Origin: Apostichopus japonicus
Lineage: Eukaryota > Echinodermata > Holothuroidea > Aspidochirotida > Stichopodidae
Length of the DNA stretch: 64,000 nucleotides
Reading direction: 5' to 3'
Assembly: GCF_037975245.1 (NCBI RefSeq)
Contig: NC_092576.1
Location: 25,867,611-25,931,610 of the forward strand
Below are positions 1-13,497 of this stretch, one piece after another. The notes under the pieces are model-generated. The model had not been told where the DNA came from, made no database searches, and was given only the letters and a program-made list of their open reading frames with translations. Numbering within the stretch: the first letter of the stretch is position 1; every line of letters begins with the position of its first letter. The position numbers were made by a program, and so were the translations under genes.

Positions 1-1187
1 TCTCTTAGGAATTTTGAGACGGGTGTCAGAGTTGTCACTATTTTAACTGAGAGGAATTTGTATTGTCCTGTATTACTGTAAAAGAAATTTTGCTCTTATC
101 AGCCTTCAATTCTTCCATTGGCTGAGTAAGTCTGATTACCCAGGTAACACCCTTGTTGATCAACAATAGTAACAAGTTCCAAACTACATATGTTACTTTC
201 CGTAATGCAGGGAATCATTAATTAATTTGATTTCTAGTTGAAATTCAGTAATTCTGGCCGGTTGTAGAGAGTGTTGTACTATTTCTTTTACCAAATGTCA
301 AATGTTAATTTACAGGAAGTCCTAGAAGGCATATGGTCAAAAACAATATATCCTTTTCCTCTCTCTAAGTAGCCAGAAAATTAGACAATGCCAAATTGAT
401 ATATGTGGGCATTTTATTTTAATACCCAAGCATGAATATTTTGCACATTTCAAGATCAATTTAAATGTATGAGATCCACCAGTTGATAATTTGTGATTTT
501 GAAATGCCAAGTTAATGCAAATTTGGTGCAAAAGTTGAAACAAGTGGAAAAGTCATGAAGAGAATGAAAATAAAGCGAATGAATTTGATTTGAAGCTTTG
601 TCGTATTCTTGTAAGCATATCAATTTTTTTATGTAAGAATTTGTCTCAACAATTTATCGGGTGTCATTTGACTAATCAAGGAACATGAAATGTGAGGCCA
701 GTGATTTAAACGAAGATTACATGTGTTCAATAGTCGATAGCTAACTGTTTAATTGATGTATTCCAGCCAGATAAGGTCTATCCCTGGCGATCCTAGCCTT
801 TGCTTGACGCACTCTGGCGCCGCCCCCAAGGCAGTTTCAAATATTTTACACATTTCCTGCATGCCTCCTCCCCCCCCCCCCCACCCTTTGTTTTACATGG
901 ACGGTAGCAAGGTCTGGCACAGTGCCAGATTAGCTGTTTACAATGGTGTATCACATATATGTTTAAGGAGGCTTGCCAATTCACCCGGTGTAGGCGTGGA
1001 CTCCGAATTCCAAGATCTCCAGCCCTCCTTGTTGCCCTGTTCAATCTCCCGTCCTTTAAGAACTACTTCCTTCCCTGATGTCGCATGAAAAGATTACGCT
1101 ACGGTGAAGATTATCAATTATTTTTAAAGCGGCAAGTGTTGCCGTTTATTGGTAGACTTCATTACTACAATATCAACGCTTGCTTAC
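1..1187. other. No recognisable gene
   Basis: I see no supportable coding exon here. Open frames near 750-1090 are low-complexity and contain a poly-C run near 870-882. The second exon expected for the Harbinger transposase that starts to the right was not found on the minus strand in this stretch. Confidence 0.5.
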
Positions 1188-1483
1188 CTGAGACAAATCG
1201 CCAATCTTTGACGAGTAGAAATTGGTTTTCTGAGCTGTGTCACCTGTCTTTTGAAGTCATCTTGTACGAAGTCCAAAATGTACTCAAACTGGTCCTCGTT
1301 CATTATAAAGTTATTATAGAACTTGTCTTCGTGGCTAGAAAGTTCTCTTACCAGAGTGTGGTACTCGCCGAGCTCCTCGCGCTTTTCATTTATTGCATGT
1401 TCCCACGATCAGGGACATCTCTCACGGTTCCTCTTCCATAATTGATAGAGGAGTATATCTTCGTCCATTTCGTGGTCTGCCAT
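1188..1483 (-). pseudogene. Harbinger transposase (HARBI1-like), first exon with premature stop
   Basis: Reading leftward from an ATG at 1483, the frame gives an acidic start, an in-frame TGA at 1411-1409 (codon 25), then the conserved N-terminal segment of HARBI1/PIF nucleases: W-E-H-A-I-N followed by REELGEYHTLVREL, a DKFYNNFIMNEDQFEYIL-type segment, and RQRLAICLR. The stop replaces the arginine usual before the W of this motif (CGA to TGA is a one-base change). The frame ends in a good donor, CTCAG|gtaagc, at 1188/1187. The DDE catalytic part is absent, so this is a dead fragment. The family cuts and pastes DNA with 3-bp target duplications. Confidence 0.8.
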
Positions 1484-1667
1484 GTTTCTCACTTAATTAA
1501 CCGAGTTGCATTGAAGTTCAGACGTACGCGCGCATACAGGTTACTAGCTAGAATACGCACTCCGTTTAAATATCGCTGTAGTGTGACCTGTTCCCAGAAC
1601 CGATTTATAGGAGCGATTTTATATCGGATCAGTTTCCGACCCGATATCGCTGTAGTGTGACCGGCCC
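1188..1667 (-). mobile_element. PIF/Harbinger DNA transposon, 5' fragment with terminal repeat
   Basis: The right end has the subterminal sequence rc GGGCCGGTCACACTACAGCG, ending at 1667 and followed by TTA at 1668-1670, a typical Harbinger target triplet (TWA). The block atatcgctgtagtgtgacc occurs twice, near 1571 and 1644, as subterminal direct copies. The transposase start lies just inside, reading away from this end. No matching left terminus is visible, so the element is probably truncated or interrupted by later sequence. Confidence 0.7.
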
Positions 1668-1670
1668 TTA

Positions 1671-4600
1671 AGTGATGAATATTCATACCCTCTGTGGTTA
1701 TATGCTTCGTTGATTAACGTTTATAAGATGGGCAGTTTTTTTTTTCAAAACAGCTTTACGAATTTACCGTTTTGTAATAATTTGTGGTCATCTTCACCTA
1801 TCCTTATATAACACAGAGTCATTACTTAACACATTGAAACCAGGGACACCACCAGCTTTTAATTGCAATATAGAGAAATATATAAAGCCTGACGATGTGT
1901 AATGTTTTTGTTCAAACATACAGTGCAACTCTAAGGTTTTGCTACTGTAATGTTTAGATTACTTTAGTTGTCTGTACGTATACTTGATATAGGTAAACGA
2001 CACCCATATGCACTTGTCCATATATAACTCGTTTCTGGTATGGTTGAATGGTAATTTCAAAGACAAAAGAGCCATAGTTGAGATCATTGCTTATTCACTG
2101 AAGTAAGTGGTAACCGTAGTGCTATATGCATATCATATTTGCAGCATATTAATCGAGGAGACACATTTAGAGGTCTACTTTTCTATTCGCCAATGTTACA
2201 AGGCCCATTCTGCTCTGGAGAAAGCCACAGTCGCGTGCACAGGATTTCTAAGGTAGCAATTTCCCATTTTTTCCGAATGACTTAGTAAGGGGACTGAACT
2301 CTCGTGGAAAGTCAGACGTGAATGAAAAATTTTATAAAGGAGGGGGACTGCACTGGAGTCATTGAAGCCGGGGATTTGGGGGTCCTTCCGCAGAAAACAA
2401 TGACGTCACATGGAGCATTCTGTGGCACGTGTATACTATAAATTATGTCTAAATAGGTTGGCACAACCGTAAGATTTTGCTAATAAATACTAATGTTATG
2501 TTTCTAAAAATAGTGGGGTCGATTCCACTCGCAGTAGTGGTCCAACTCTTCCCAGCTGAATGCAAAACTCACCCGACTGAGGGTATTACCCCGGATCCAC
2601 TTTTCGCACGCCACTGACCGCCATGAACGATCTCCTACCCAGGGACCAATATACCCTCATTCGAATATTCTGGCACCCGTGATGACGGTTTATCTTGAGT
2701 TCAAAGCTTAGATACTGACTATATCAACAAGCGTAGAAGAGAATTACCACATCTAACAAATACACACAATGTATCAAATGATGCAAGGTGGCGGTGATAT
2801 GTGAGTTGTCGTAACTCTAGCTATTGTTCTGCGTTGACGTTTCTAAGTCAAACACAATACGTACAAACATTCCATCATTCCTGACAATTTTCATATAAAT
2901 AATACTTGTAAATTCAATATTTTAGGCCTCAATATTTTTGTCAGAATACTTCAACAACAAGGTAACTCTTCAAATTAGAAAAAAGAAACGAGGTGGGTGT
3001 TTTTCATAAACTGCTAAATCCACTCCTTTCAAAGGGGTGTCATTTCTAACAGCAATACAAATAACCTGTTGAGTGAATATTATGTTGAGTAAATATATAC
3101 AATGAAAAGACGAAGTCGTGTGCTCTAAAATAGGAACCAAAGTCTGTAACTGTAACTCCAAAAACAAAACCAATTTCGTGAAAACCTTTTCGAAAGAATG
3201 TTGATGACGTGCGTTTAATTCTGCAAGCCTTAAGTCTATGGATAAGTAGATATGTGTAATCAGTAACAAGAAATCCGTAGTCATAACCGTGAACGTTTTA
3301 CTGTGATTGGCTACTAAACCGTATCATGTCTGAACAATAATCGGTATTCATAGACATACGTAGTACTGAGAGCGTGAAAGAAACCAACACAATGGAGAAG
3401 GATTTGCTCGAAATCGTCTTGCTTATGATAAAAGATGTATGAATTACTTTAGCAACGCCAAAGTTTTTCTGCTTTTCACAAGGTATTGTATATCACGTGT
3501 AAGCAGTTTATTTATACTTATATTGCGTCACTTTTACACAGTTACGTTGCTGCACGCTCAAATACAAAAATATTGTTTGGCTTGTTCGAGATGCTAGAAT
3601 ATCATACAATGTTGGAAACGACAAAACACACAATTAGGTTGCCACCACTGCATGTTGTGAAGCATAAATCAACTTATGTTATGTGTGTCCACTCACCAGT
3701 GGAACAGTTTCTTCTCCTGACTAATCCCCTAAATGAATCATTCCGATATATTACAACACCATGTGAAAACTTCTAATTGTTTCTTACTTTGACTCAAACT
3801 ATTGTACCTTCACCATTTCTGAATGACCACCCTTCACCACACACACGTTACTCTTCAACTCTTGTATTATCAAAAGAAGACGATACAGGAGAATAGGAAA
3901 ATAGAACATTTAATTGTTGATGGGCTTTTTAAATAAGCGCCCTCCACAACTATAGTAACATGTACATACCTACAATGACAGTTCAGGTCAATTGGCGAAG
4001 CACTATTTAATACAGAATACTAAACTAGTGATTAAACGTGGTGTTCTGTCAATAAATGAGTTGTTATCCAGTTCCTACCTATATAGTAATGGCGGCTGCC
4101 ATATAAATGACAGTATATATTCGTATAACAGGTGCAATTAGTCCATTAAATTACCACAAGAAATCTGTATGAAATGTGACAATGTAATGGAAGATTTAAC
4201 AGGTGTGCTAATGTGAGCCGTGCTGCGTATACTGTGTTGGCCATCTAACAGCAACGTGCGGAATGGTATACCCGACTGGTGATAGTTGCTCCTATCAGGA
4301 AAGAGGGTGGCAATTACATTCAGAGGGAATTCTAGGATCACTGCTACACTCTTAAAACGACCTAGTAATTTATCCGACCAGAAATTCTAGTCAAATTATT
4401 TTGACTAGAAAAGGATCGGCTTGACATTATATTCTCGTTACGGTCACTCTGATCCAGTTAATTTACAAGGCCCCTAGGCCCCTAGGCCTATATCACTGCT
4501 CAAAAGAAACAGTACAAACTTGATTTTCCAATTTCGAAGCCGCAAAAAAAGATGGCTTGTTGTTTATTGCTGGCTTAGGGCTAATTTATAAAGTCCCATA

Positions 4601-6599
4601 GGTCTAAGCTAGTCATACGTATGTTATGCTGCATGTTTACTTAAGTCAAAAGTTCAGGATACAATATTTTTTGAAGCTTGCATCGCTATAGCTGTGACAT
4701 TTTCTGCGTATTCGCAGGCATGATATATGATAGAAAGGGTATATGTTTAATTGACACCTTTTCATCTTGCTCGATGAAAATATTTAATTCACTGTCTCTT
4801 GTATTATCAATATGTAAGAACTTTTAACCAGTTACTGTGACCTATGGTAGCCTATTACTTGTGCAAATGCCAATAAATCACCCAATATTCACGTCAAGTT
4901 TTGTTAATCGTACACCCATGTTACTGCACCAGAACTTTACACTTCACTGAGCCCAACACAAGGTAACTATCAGCTAATGGTGTATGTATATACAGAACGT
5001 GTTGAAGTTTCTGATTGATAATAGAAACTATTAGGTTGCGTAGCTGTCAAAATGAAAATTACTCAAATGTAAGTGTTTGCTAGTATTTTGGCATATTCTC
5101 CGACAAGAATTATTAACATATTAAATTAGATGAGAGATTCTTCCCTTCATAATACTGAAATTCTTTTCCTGATTACTGCAACTTTGTGTGTGTTCATGTT
5201 TTAATGTATTTTTTTTTTAAATCAATACAGCTTTATTTTCTATATTTCTTTTAATCCCCTACCTAATTAGGTATGTGAGTTACTTATATGATGTGGGTAA
5301 ACCTTTCTTGTGACAATATTTTGTGGTGCTGTTTTAGGGGAAATTTAAACTCTTTTTAAAAATATACTGTCATACCCATGAATCAGTTAACACTACCTGT
5401 AACCAGTACATCTTATAAGTATATACGTGAGTTTATTGCATCTTGCTTTCTAGCATAGGTCACTCCCCAGTAGTGATGTGACCAATTGGACATGCATGTG
5501 TAATGTTTGCTGGTGTAAGAACTATACCTGAAGACAAAACAAACGTATGTAAAGTTCATTCATAAACAAAATAGTACAAACTTCAAATGGCAGTCGTTAT
5601 TACTTTGTTACACAAAAAAGGGTCAACTGTTTTTCTTTAACATTTTTTTGAGACCCCTTTTTTTCATCTGATGGAGATGAGGTTGTTTTTGCTTGATTTA
5701 CTAGGTTTATCAAGATTTTTAAACCTTGTCCCTGGAATATTTGATCGCATGTTTATGAAGTGGTCAAAGTGTGCTAAAGAAGTGGTTCTCTATGCTGAAC
5801 ATCAATTAGATTGGCACAGGGTCCTGAAAATAATAAATCCGGAAAAGGTAACGAACACTGATGTATTTGAATTTAATACAGTAGATATGTGTGTCAGTGT
5901 AATATGACAGTACTTCATGCAATGCACTATCTGTAGAATGCATTTGTGTATACATGTGCTTTGAATGAAACACATGTGATATGAAAATGCACCAATTAAA
6001 ATTATGACTTAACGTCACTGTCGGGACCATCAGAAGATGTAATAGTTAAACCTATACATGATCAAAACAAAAAAAAACACCTTTGTCTATATAGGACCCC
6101 TGTAGGGTGAGTTATGTACCAATTTGTGATGACGTCACAGGATGTTTCCAATTTTTACATCGACTTGTGTACAAGAACGTTAGTTAAAATAGGATACAAA
6201 TACTCTAACTTGGAACAAATTAAAAGGTCTGTCTGCTTTGAAGTACATACAAATGATGATTACTTAATCTTCTGAATCGCTATATTTTCACTGTCGCCAA
6301 AAAAGTCTTCTCAATCATTATCTAGAAACAGTTCTTGCACATCGTCACGCATAAAAATCTCGGGCCATCTCAGCTCTAGTGATTCGGTCCATTCATTGTC
6401 AACAATGTTTCCAGCTTCAAAACTACGTACGATCGCTGAGCGCCATTCTGTAGCAATAAAGTTTGATCTAAGAATGTTTAGCTTAAGAATATGCTGGCAT
6501 GGTGGTAGCAATGACATATCAATGATCTTGTTCTACTTTGTAAATTTGCGATCAAAGATTGTATATCTGGCTTCATTGACATATTTACCCTTTAGGATA
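1671..6599. other. No recognisable gene
   Basis: About 4.9 kb with no exon I can support. It is AT-rich, with poly-T runs near 1738 and 5208. The frame at 5671-5907 runs up to a GT donor (ccggaaaag|gtaacg near 5848) but matches nothing I recognise. Confidence 0.4.
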
Positions 6600-6887
6600 T
6601 ATAGCAATGCCACATATTCCTCAAGACCTGATGGTGCAAGAGTTGTATTTGATAACAACACAGGCACATATCGCAAGGTCTTCAGAATGAGCGACATTGA
6701 CCTAACACCAGCACAGAAGACATCACTTATTGGCTTTCACGCTTTCACAGACAACGACATCAACTCTTCCTTCTTTGAAAAGGAAAACAAACCTGCTGGG
6801 AGCTGCTGGAATATAAGCCCGAATTCCTCGATACTTTATCCAATCTTGGAGTATCTTCTGCTTTGTATGTGGAATTTGGGCTTTTAA
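6600..6887 (+). pseudogene. Fragment resembling a repetitive PIN/FEN1-like nuclease family protein
   Basis: Within an open frame ending at 6887, the stretch from about 6637 reads RVVFDNNTGTYRKVF, then IDLTPAQKTSLIGFHAFTDN and SSFFEKENK. The GFHAFTG-N-D...SSFF-KGK pattern is one I associate with uncharacterised PIN/FEN1-like proteins present in many copies in invertebrate genomes. The part of the frame before about 6600 does not look like protein. No start, no flanking exon and a divergent end (the usual G-K is E-N) suggest a relic. About 200 bp downstream, 7092-7178 encodes a cysteine-bearing tail (C-K-K...C-Q-C-V-N-C) that may be the end of the same relic. The family assignment is from memory of the motif only. 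Confidence 0.35.
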
Positions 6888-7644
6888 CCCAAGATATTCC
6901 CCCGCCCAGAGAGAATCCCCCTTCTATGGGGTTGCGTTCAGGATTTGGGCTTTTTACCTAAGATATTCTTATTCCTTATGAATTCTAGTTTAGAAAAAAA
7001 CACATGAGATAAATCCTACTTCCAGGTGATACCTAGCTCATTCGTAGCCTGGCTTATAACTATATTAAATCACTAATTTCATTTTCCTTAGAACTGGAAC
7101 CAATACTGCATGCACTTGTGCGTTGTAAGAAGTCCACTCCGAAGTTTAAGGGAAAATGTCAATGTGTTAATTGTGTGTGTGTGTGTCCAAAACTCTTCCC
7201 AATCTGAAACTTGGTCAGAAGGTGCTCTTTGGTGGACTTTGTGTTAAGATGCTGCCATGGATATGGCAAAATTAAGAAAGAAATGTTTGCTTTGACTTGC
7301 AAACTCCGCGGTTTTCGGACGCTCAAATCTAAATCAAAAATATAGTTGTGACTTAGGTTGAGTCAATTTGTCAAATTGTTGTGCTAGATATACAAAGTTT
7401 AGGTTGGTTTAATTTTTCAAATACCTGTAATTCAAGCAAACATGAGATGAAAAAAAAACATTGCTTGATTTATCCTAGGATATCATTATTAATATACTTT
7501 AGTTTCAGTTTCAAAATCAGTAATATAAATTTTAAAACAGGGATCAGATTTTCTTGCCTTCACCCTTTGCTTTTCAAGTGAGCAATAATTCATAAACTAT
7601 TACTGCGTATCTTGTTAATTGTTTTCACTATTTCTTCACTGCAG

Positions 7645-7911
7645 ATTGGAACCAACTTGACTGAGTTCCTGTCTAAGGTTAGCCAGACGCAACTATATAT
7701 TGTAATCATAGGAGAGAACAGAAGGAACCCAGAACAACAGTTTGTGATACTAGAAAGGATAGCAATACCAGCTAGTTTTCTGATCAATGTAGTTGATCTA
7801 TGTTTCAAAGTGCTTTGTGTATCGGACCTTTACCACCATTGGGAGTCTGGTAACGTGTGGGATTTCATTCAAAAGATATTTACGGGCTCGGCGAGGCGAA
7901 GGGGAGACTAA
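7645..7911 (+). pseudogene. Terminal exon or relic of an uncharacterised (SAMD3-like) metazoan protein
   Basis: A good acceptor (tatttcttcactgcag) ends at 7644, and the open frame runs from there to TAA at 7909-7911, about 88 codons. The sequence has the pattern V-I-I-G-E-N...QQFVILERIAIP...VVDLCFKVLCV...VWDFIQKIF, which resembles the C-terminal domain of uncharacterised, often SAMD3-annotated, multicopy proteins of fish and invertebrates. I cannot find the preceding exons, so it may be a pseudogene or the last exon of a gene starting beyond what I can read. It ends in a basic SARRRGD tail. The family link is inference. Confidence 0.4.
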
Positions 7912-10900
7912 GGTAAACACAAAGTGTTTTGACCTTGAAGAATGTTGTATCATGCACTTCGGAAACTTGAAATGAGATGTAAAACAGGGTGCTTAAACGC
8001 CATCAAAAAACCTGGAAAGTCATGGATATTACTATTTCAATTACGGCATTGAAAATCATGATAAAGGGTCAACTAGCTTTAAGGGTCATAGGAATGTAAC
8101 ATTTATGAAAAAATATATTGAATGTACTGTTTAATTTTTATTCATTTTTGTCGTTAGGGCGATCTTTGCAATTCAATGTGCACCTTACATTACCTCTCCC
8201 ATATCCAGTTAAGTTTAGTTAAAATTAAATGTATTAAAAGATTTTTAGGAGTGTATATACAACACTATATTCAACAACATAAATAATAGTATTTGTTAGA
8301 GCAACTTTCTACTAACTATAGGAATGATATTTAACGCGAGACATGATGATGTTAACTTCCTTTAATAATGAAGGCAAGAGCATTCATGTAATACACCGTG
8401 AAGAATATTTCTAGTAGAGTTTATTGTCAATTACACGTCTGTTATTGAACTGGCCAGAGTATAAACTATAAATTGACTAGTTGTAGAATTACGTTCAAGA
8501 AAGTGTTCAAGTTCTTGTTTCGGTCTTCAATGTTTCCCTGAGCCATGTAATTATGTACTATTTATATTGGACTGAAAATGTCTCCTTATTTGCCCTTGAA
8601 TCGTCAACTTTTTTGTGTAGAAATTTCTCTGGTCTGTCGAGACTATAATTTCAATGTCAGTCTGGTTCTCTCTACAATTGTCTTCTTAGTTCACGTGAGC
8701 CTTTCACAATTTTACCATGAATAAAAAGCCGTTTCACACTTCCTGCACAGTTCAAACACATGCCAAATTAAGTAAATATGTAGCTCTACCACGTCACTCA
8801 GTTTTATGTAGATTACAGCTAGGACTAGGGTTTCACTGTGCAAATCGGGGGGGGGGGCGTTTTGATTCCAGTCCTAATTTAATACAACCTTAGCTACCGT
8901 ATATTATATACTTATTGTTGAACATAGTCAATAACGACAATAAATAAGGTTGTTCTGTGTTTCCTAATAGCACATATCCCCAAACTTCAAAGTGTACAAG
9001 ATCAAAAATAACAACTTGTATAAATAACTAACTTTGAAACTTTTCTACGATAATTTCCGAAGCTTATTATGTGATAAGGCACAACCTGTAATAGTGAATA
9101 TCGTTTTCTTTTATGTAATCGTATCGGTGTACATATACATACAAATATAATGGAAGCACACAACTTGTGGTGTGTAATAAATGGTTTATTTCGATTTCCA
9201 ATATATACGTGTAATAAGTTGCTGTTTATAGCACCCAAGTCTGGAACCATTGCAGTCGATGTAGTATATGCTACGCCACGACTGAATGAATTATTAAAAC
9301 AGAATTTCTATGCGATTGTCCCAGTTACCCTGGGCGATGAATTCCAGTGCTTGGTTTGTTTATCTAATCGATTTAGAAATAATACCTACATGAAATTTTT
9401 GTTCGCTACCGTCACACATCGTTGACTATGGCAAACTGCGTACACAATGAAGGAACCGGTCGTGGCTAGCAGGATTGTATTAACATTGCCAGTTCTCAAA
9501 AGTATTTATCTTACAGTATAGACTGAAAGAGGAAGTTCAAATAACTATGACGAGTAGAGTTGAAGATTGAATTTAATCAGAATTAGTCTTTAAGGACAAA
9601 TTTTAAATTAACATTTCTGAAAACCTATATTTTTCCCGCCGTCTACTATTCAAGCTATTTATACATATAACAGAACTAGGCACTGGATTACGAAACAGAT
9701 GTACATCAAAACAGTGGGATATCTGATCGAAACAGGGTGTTGGTGGATTTTGGCCAATCATTTTTACCTTACATACCTGAAAACGTAACTTAAGCCATAC
9801 TGAACCATGTATTTACAATCGCTTAAACCAGTTGACCAGAAAAGTGGTACGTCCGCATTTTCCAATTTACAATTATATGCCTAAATTTATGATTGCTATG
9901 CAGTTATGCCAAAGTGTTGCTTAAAGGAATGCTGTATTGCCCCTAAATATGCCAGATTTTCACTTTGCTCAAAATTCTTAAAGTATGTTTGCTACTACCC
10001 TGGAGGAAAATTACTTTACTGGAACATTCAATCATCTCGTGTCATCATATATAATGGATGAGAAAATATGAAGGGTTATTACATTCAGAAAGTACTTCTT
10101 GAAAACTTCTAACAATTAAAGTGGCCAGAGTTTAGGGCCTATACAGACTACCTTTAAACTTGTAAATGTTTAACTTGTCCAGAGTGACCTTAACTTTACT
10201 TAACCTTCTGTGGACAGCCTGTACAATTAGAACAGCTTGAGAATTTACCTGTTTCCCCAATCTAGTTACAGGAATGCTATGGAGACTTGTTCTTAAGTAT
10301 ACAGGACAATGACGCTTTGATATCATGTTGAATATTCCTTGTTACATCAACGTGCTGCATTCCTTGTTACATCAACGTTGGTAGTCTTTCAATAAAACCT
10401 AGACATAATCTGTTGTCTGGTTGAGATAAGATAAGAGATAAGAAAATGCTTGATCAATGAGATATCATGTTTTTGCCCCCCCCCCCCCCCATAAAAACAA
10501 ACAATTATATGGGCTGCATAATTGGTAGTTCTAGCTGAAGTACCACTAAAATTGAATTACAACTCTGTATCAGTGTTTGAAATGGAATATTCCCATTATT
10601 GTCCATATTTCATGGCCACTATTGTGAAACGGCCTGGGCAAATCACAGGCATAGTGTGTATCCTAAACTGTAAGTCACATGAATTACCTCAGATGCCACT
10701 AATATTTGCTGCATCGACTTGGACGAGTTGAGAAGCCCTAAATAGCAACACCTTTTTTTTCAAATTTTGGTATGCAAGAGTACCATTTTCAGCCAGTCTG
10801 AAAGACTGACTTTGTCTTCGTAAAATCCTTCTCTGTTTTTATTTTGTGAAACAACTTGGATAGCTCTCATCTCTTAGAATATCGGCAATTTGTCTCACGT

Positions 10901-13497
10901 TTTCTGCTAACTTTTTCATGTTTAGTTGTTGCAAAGCACGATCGATCAACTGTCTGCTGAATATACGGAAGCCGAATGCAACAAATTTGCTAATAATACG
11001 GATACTGCCAGTCCATCACTAATTACATTTTTGCTGCTCTAACATACCTGCTAGTGCGGACATTGTGTTCAAGTGGACACAATTTACAACAAAATATACG
11101 ACCGTCAAATAATGTCCCCCTTCGTTTAACAATAGCATATACAAATAGCATATACAAATGTACCGGTAAATCCAGTATAAATTGTCCTAGGTGGACTAGG
11201 ACAGTATGTACTGAAGATGGGATATATGCGACAGTTTGTACCGCTACACTGGCACCGGACCACGGCGAAATAAAATAACGTATTCGTGCGTGTTATGGAA
11301 TTCAAGCTGTGAAGTGCATATGTATGAACTATTTTACTACGTGAAAGGCGGAAGACAAAAGGAGTAAGTAAGATAAGTACATGGTCACTGGTGAATACAC
11401 AACTGGCTTTTGTAGTTATTTCTACTAAGGGTTGCGAGGCTTAACAAAGAACAAAATCACGATTGACTGGTTCTTGCATAGTTTCAATCAGTTCTCACCA
11501 TTTGCAATGATCGGGTAAAGGTGGATTTGTAATTTAAGTCTTAAACTGTTTGTTGTGTTGTCAAAGAAATTATTAAATCACTGTTGGAGGTGATACCAGC
11601 TGCATTTTATGATATTTATATCTTATCATAGGAAACCGTTCCGTAATCATAATTCGTAGCAATATTCGAAGAGAATGTTAACATGCCCGAAAAAAATGGT
11701 AGATTCCATATGCGTCATAAGACTGAGCAATTCCAAACGTAACCATTACTTTTAAAAAAAATTGTCACACGCAATTGCACAGCAACACTAATTTGCATAT
11801 TATCAGTAGCGAATCATTACCTTATACGGCCATACTATCTTTCGTAGTGCTCAGAATATAAAGCGTTGTAGGATAAAAGGAAACGTGTTAAGCGGAAGGC
11901 AGTAAGGGTGAGAACTACTTGTATGAAATTGTCTAGTAACCTCGTTTGATCACATATACAATTCCTAAGTTATATATACGCCAACAAACTTCATAAGTTT
12001 CTAAAGTTTGGAAAAGTTTTGGAAGCTTTGTGAGCCTATTTGTTAACTTTCGCCGTGCTTTGCCTAGATATATAATTTGTTAACACTTTGACAAACGTTT
12101 TATTATTCCTTCTGGATATGTAAGTATTTGAGACACTGTTAGGTGTAATTTAAAACAGAACGACCACGGAAATATAGCAGAATGTCTTCATGAGCCGATG
12201 CAATTAGTTTAGATGCTGTGGTTGGTGAATGTATTAAAGACATTATTGAAAACGGATTAAATGAATTTTATGTTCCGATTGAAATTCGTCAACGTCAGTT
12301 GGATTGTTACAAACTTCGGTATTTCACATACACCTACTCGTTTTAAAATACAATACCTGGATTTTTTTGTGTCCGTGGATCAACGAGATTGGAAAGAAAA
12401 GCAAATTTATCCAGTGTCTTATAACTGTTATCAAAGGATACTCTGACAAGTTACATCAGTGAAGGTAATTTCCTCTATTTTCGTTAATCTTATTTTTTCT
12501 AGGGCTTTGCATATCACGATTATCATAAAAGTCCCCACGAAAGATATCAATGAGGTTAACAAACCATGAAAAATGTTCGAAGAAATAACAATTTTTCATA
12601 AACATTAATATTCAGGTACAAAAACAGACATTTGCAAAAAAAAATGTGCGATTTCTTATGAGCTGTCGTTTACGAACGTAGTTAATAAGGTGTTGATGTT
12701 TGGATGGTGGGGCGTAACCACGCAAAGAGTAAACTTTTATCAGTTTTTCACGTTCTTTCCCTAACTTTAGACTTCTTAAGCTGTTGAAATAAGAACATTA
12801 TCAATCCAAACGTCTATGTTAATTCGTTTTAAAGCATACACGTGTTTGTAGGTTACACATGTTTTTTTTATTATTTATCGGCTTGAAATTGTCTCCATAT
12901 TGGTTGATATGGAATCAATTTTGCACCGGAAAGATACCGTTAATGTCCAATAATCGTACATTTCATAAATGAAAATGTTACATGTTGTTAAGTACAATCT
13001 ATTCATTGCCGCTCTTCGTGTTTGAAATTAGTTTCATTTAAATAAATAATCTGATGGCAGTTTCTGGCACACCTAAAGACTAAAATATGACAATGATACA
13101 TTGATAGGTTAAACCTCATATCTTGGGGTTATAAAAGTTGAGTTATATTTGACAGATAAACCACTTAGTATCGAGTGAAGTAATCGATTGTGATGGCGCA
13201 AAGTATTTAAATTTATGTTTGACAATCATATTATTTCATTTTTTACTGAAATTTGATCAACTTGAATATTAACAAAGCTTATGTCACCATCGTTGATTTG
13301 TCAGATGCATCTATAAAACGTTTCGATTACGTATAATGGTGGATTGAAACATGTTTATGAATTAATATTCCACCTAAACCAAATTGGTATATTTAAGTAT
13401 GAGATAATGTTTATGAACGGTATAACATGATACCCGAATTTTCATTATTTAAGCAATATCACCTTTTCTTATTTTCATTCCAATTAGTATGTATACA
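7912..13497. other. No recognisable gene
   Basis: About 5.6 kb of AT-rich sequence with no supportable exon. It holds a poly-G run near 8848-8857, a poly-C run near 10478-10491, and a short direct duplication of attccttgttacatcaacgt near 10334 and 10359. Small open frames at 9150-9425, 10522-10731 and 11054-11278 match nothing I know. Confidence 0.4.

Noticed and set aside
753-1441. Plus-strand frames of 111 and 118 codons
   Set aside because: The first crosses poly-C and has no domain; the second is the antisense shadow of the Harbinger transposase exon.
2505-2700. Possible SINE from ggggtcgattccac
   Set aside because: The B-box-like string lacks one base, and no A box or tail is seen at the right distance.
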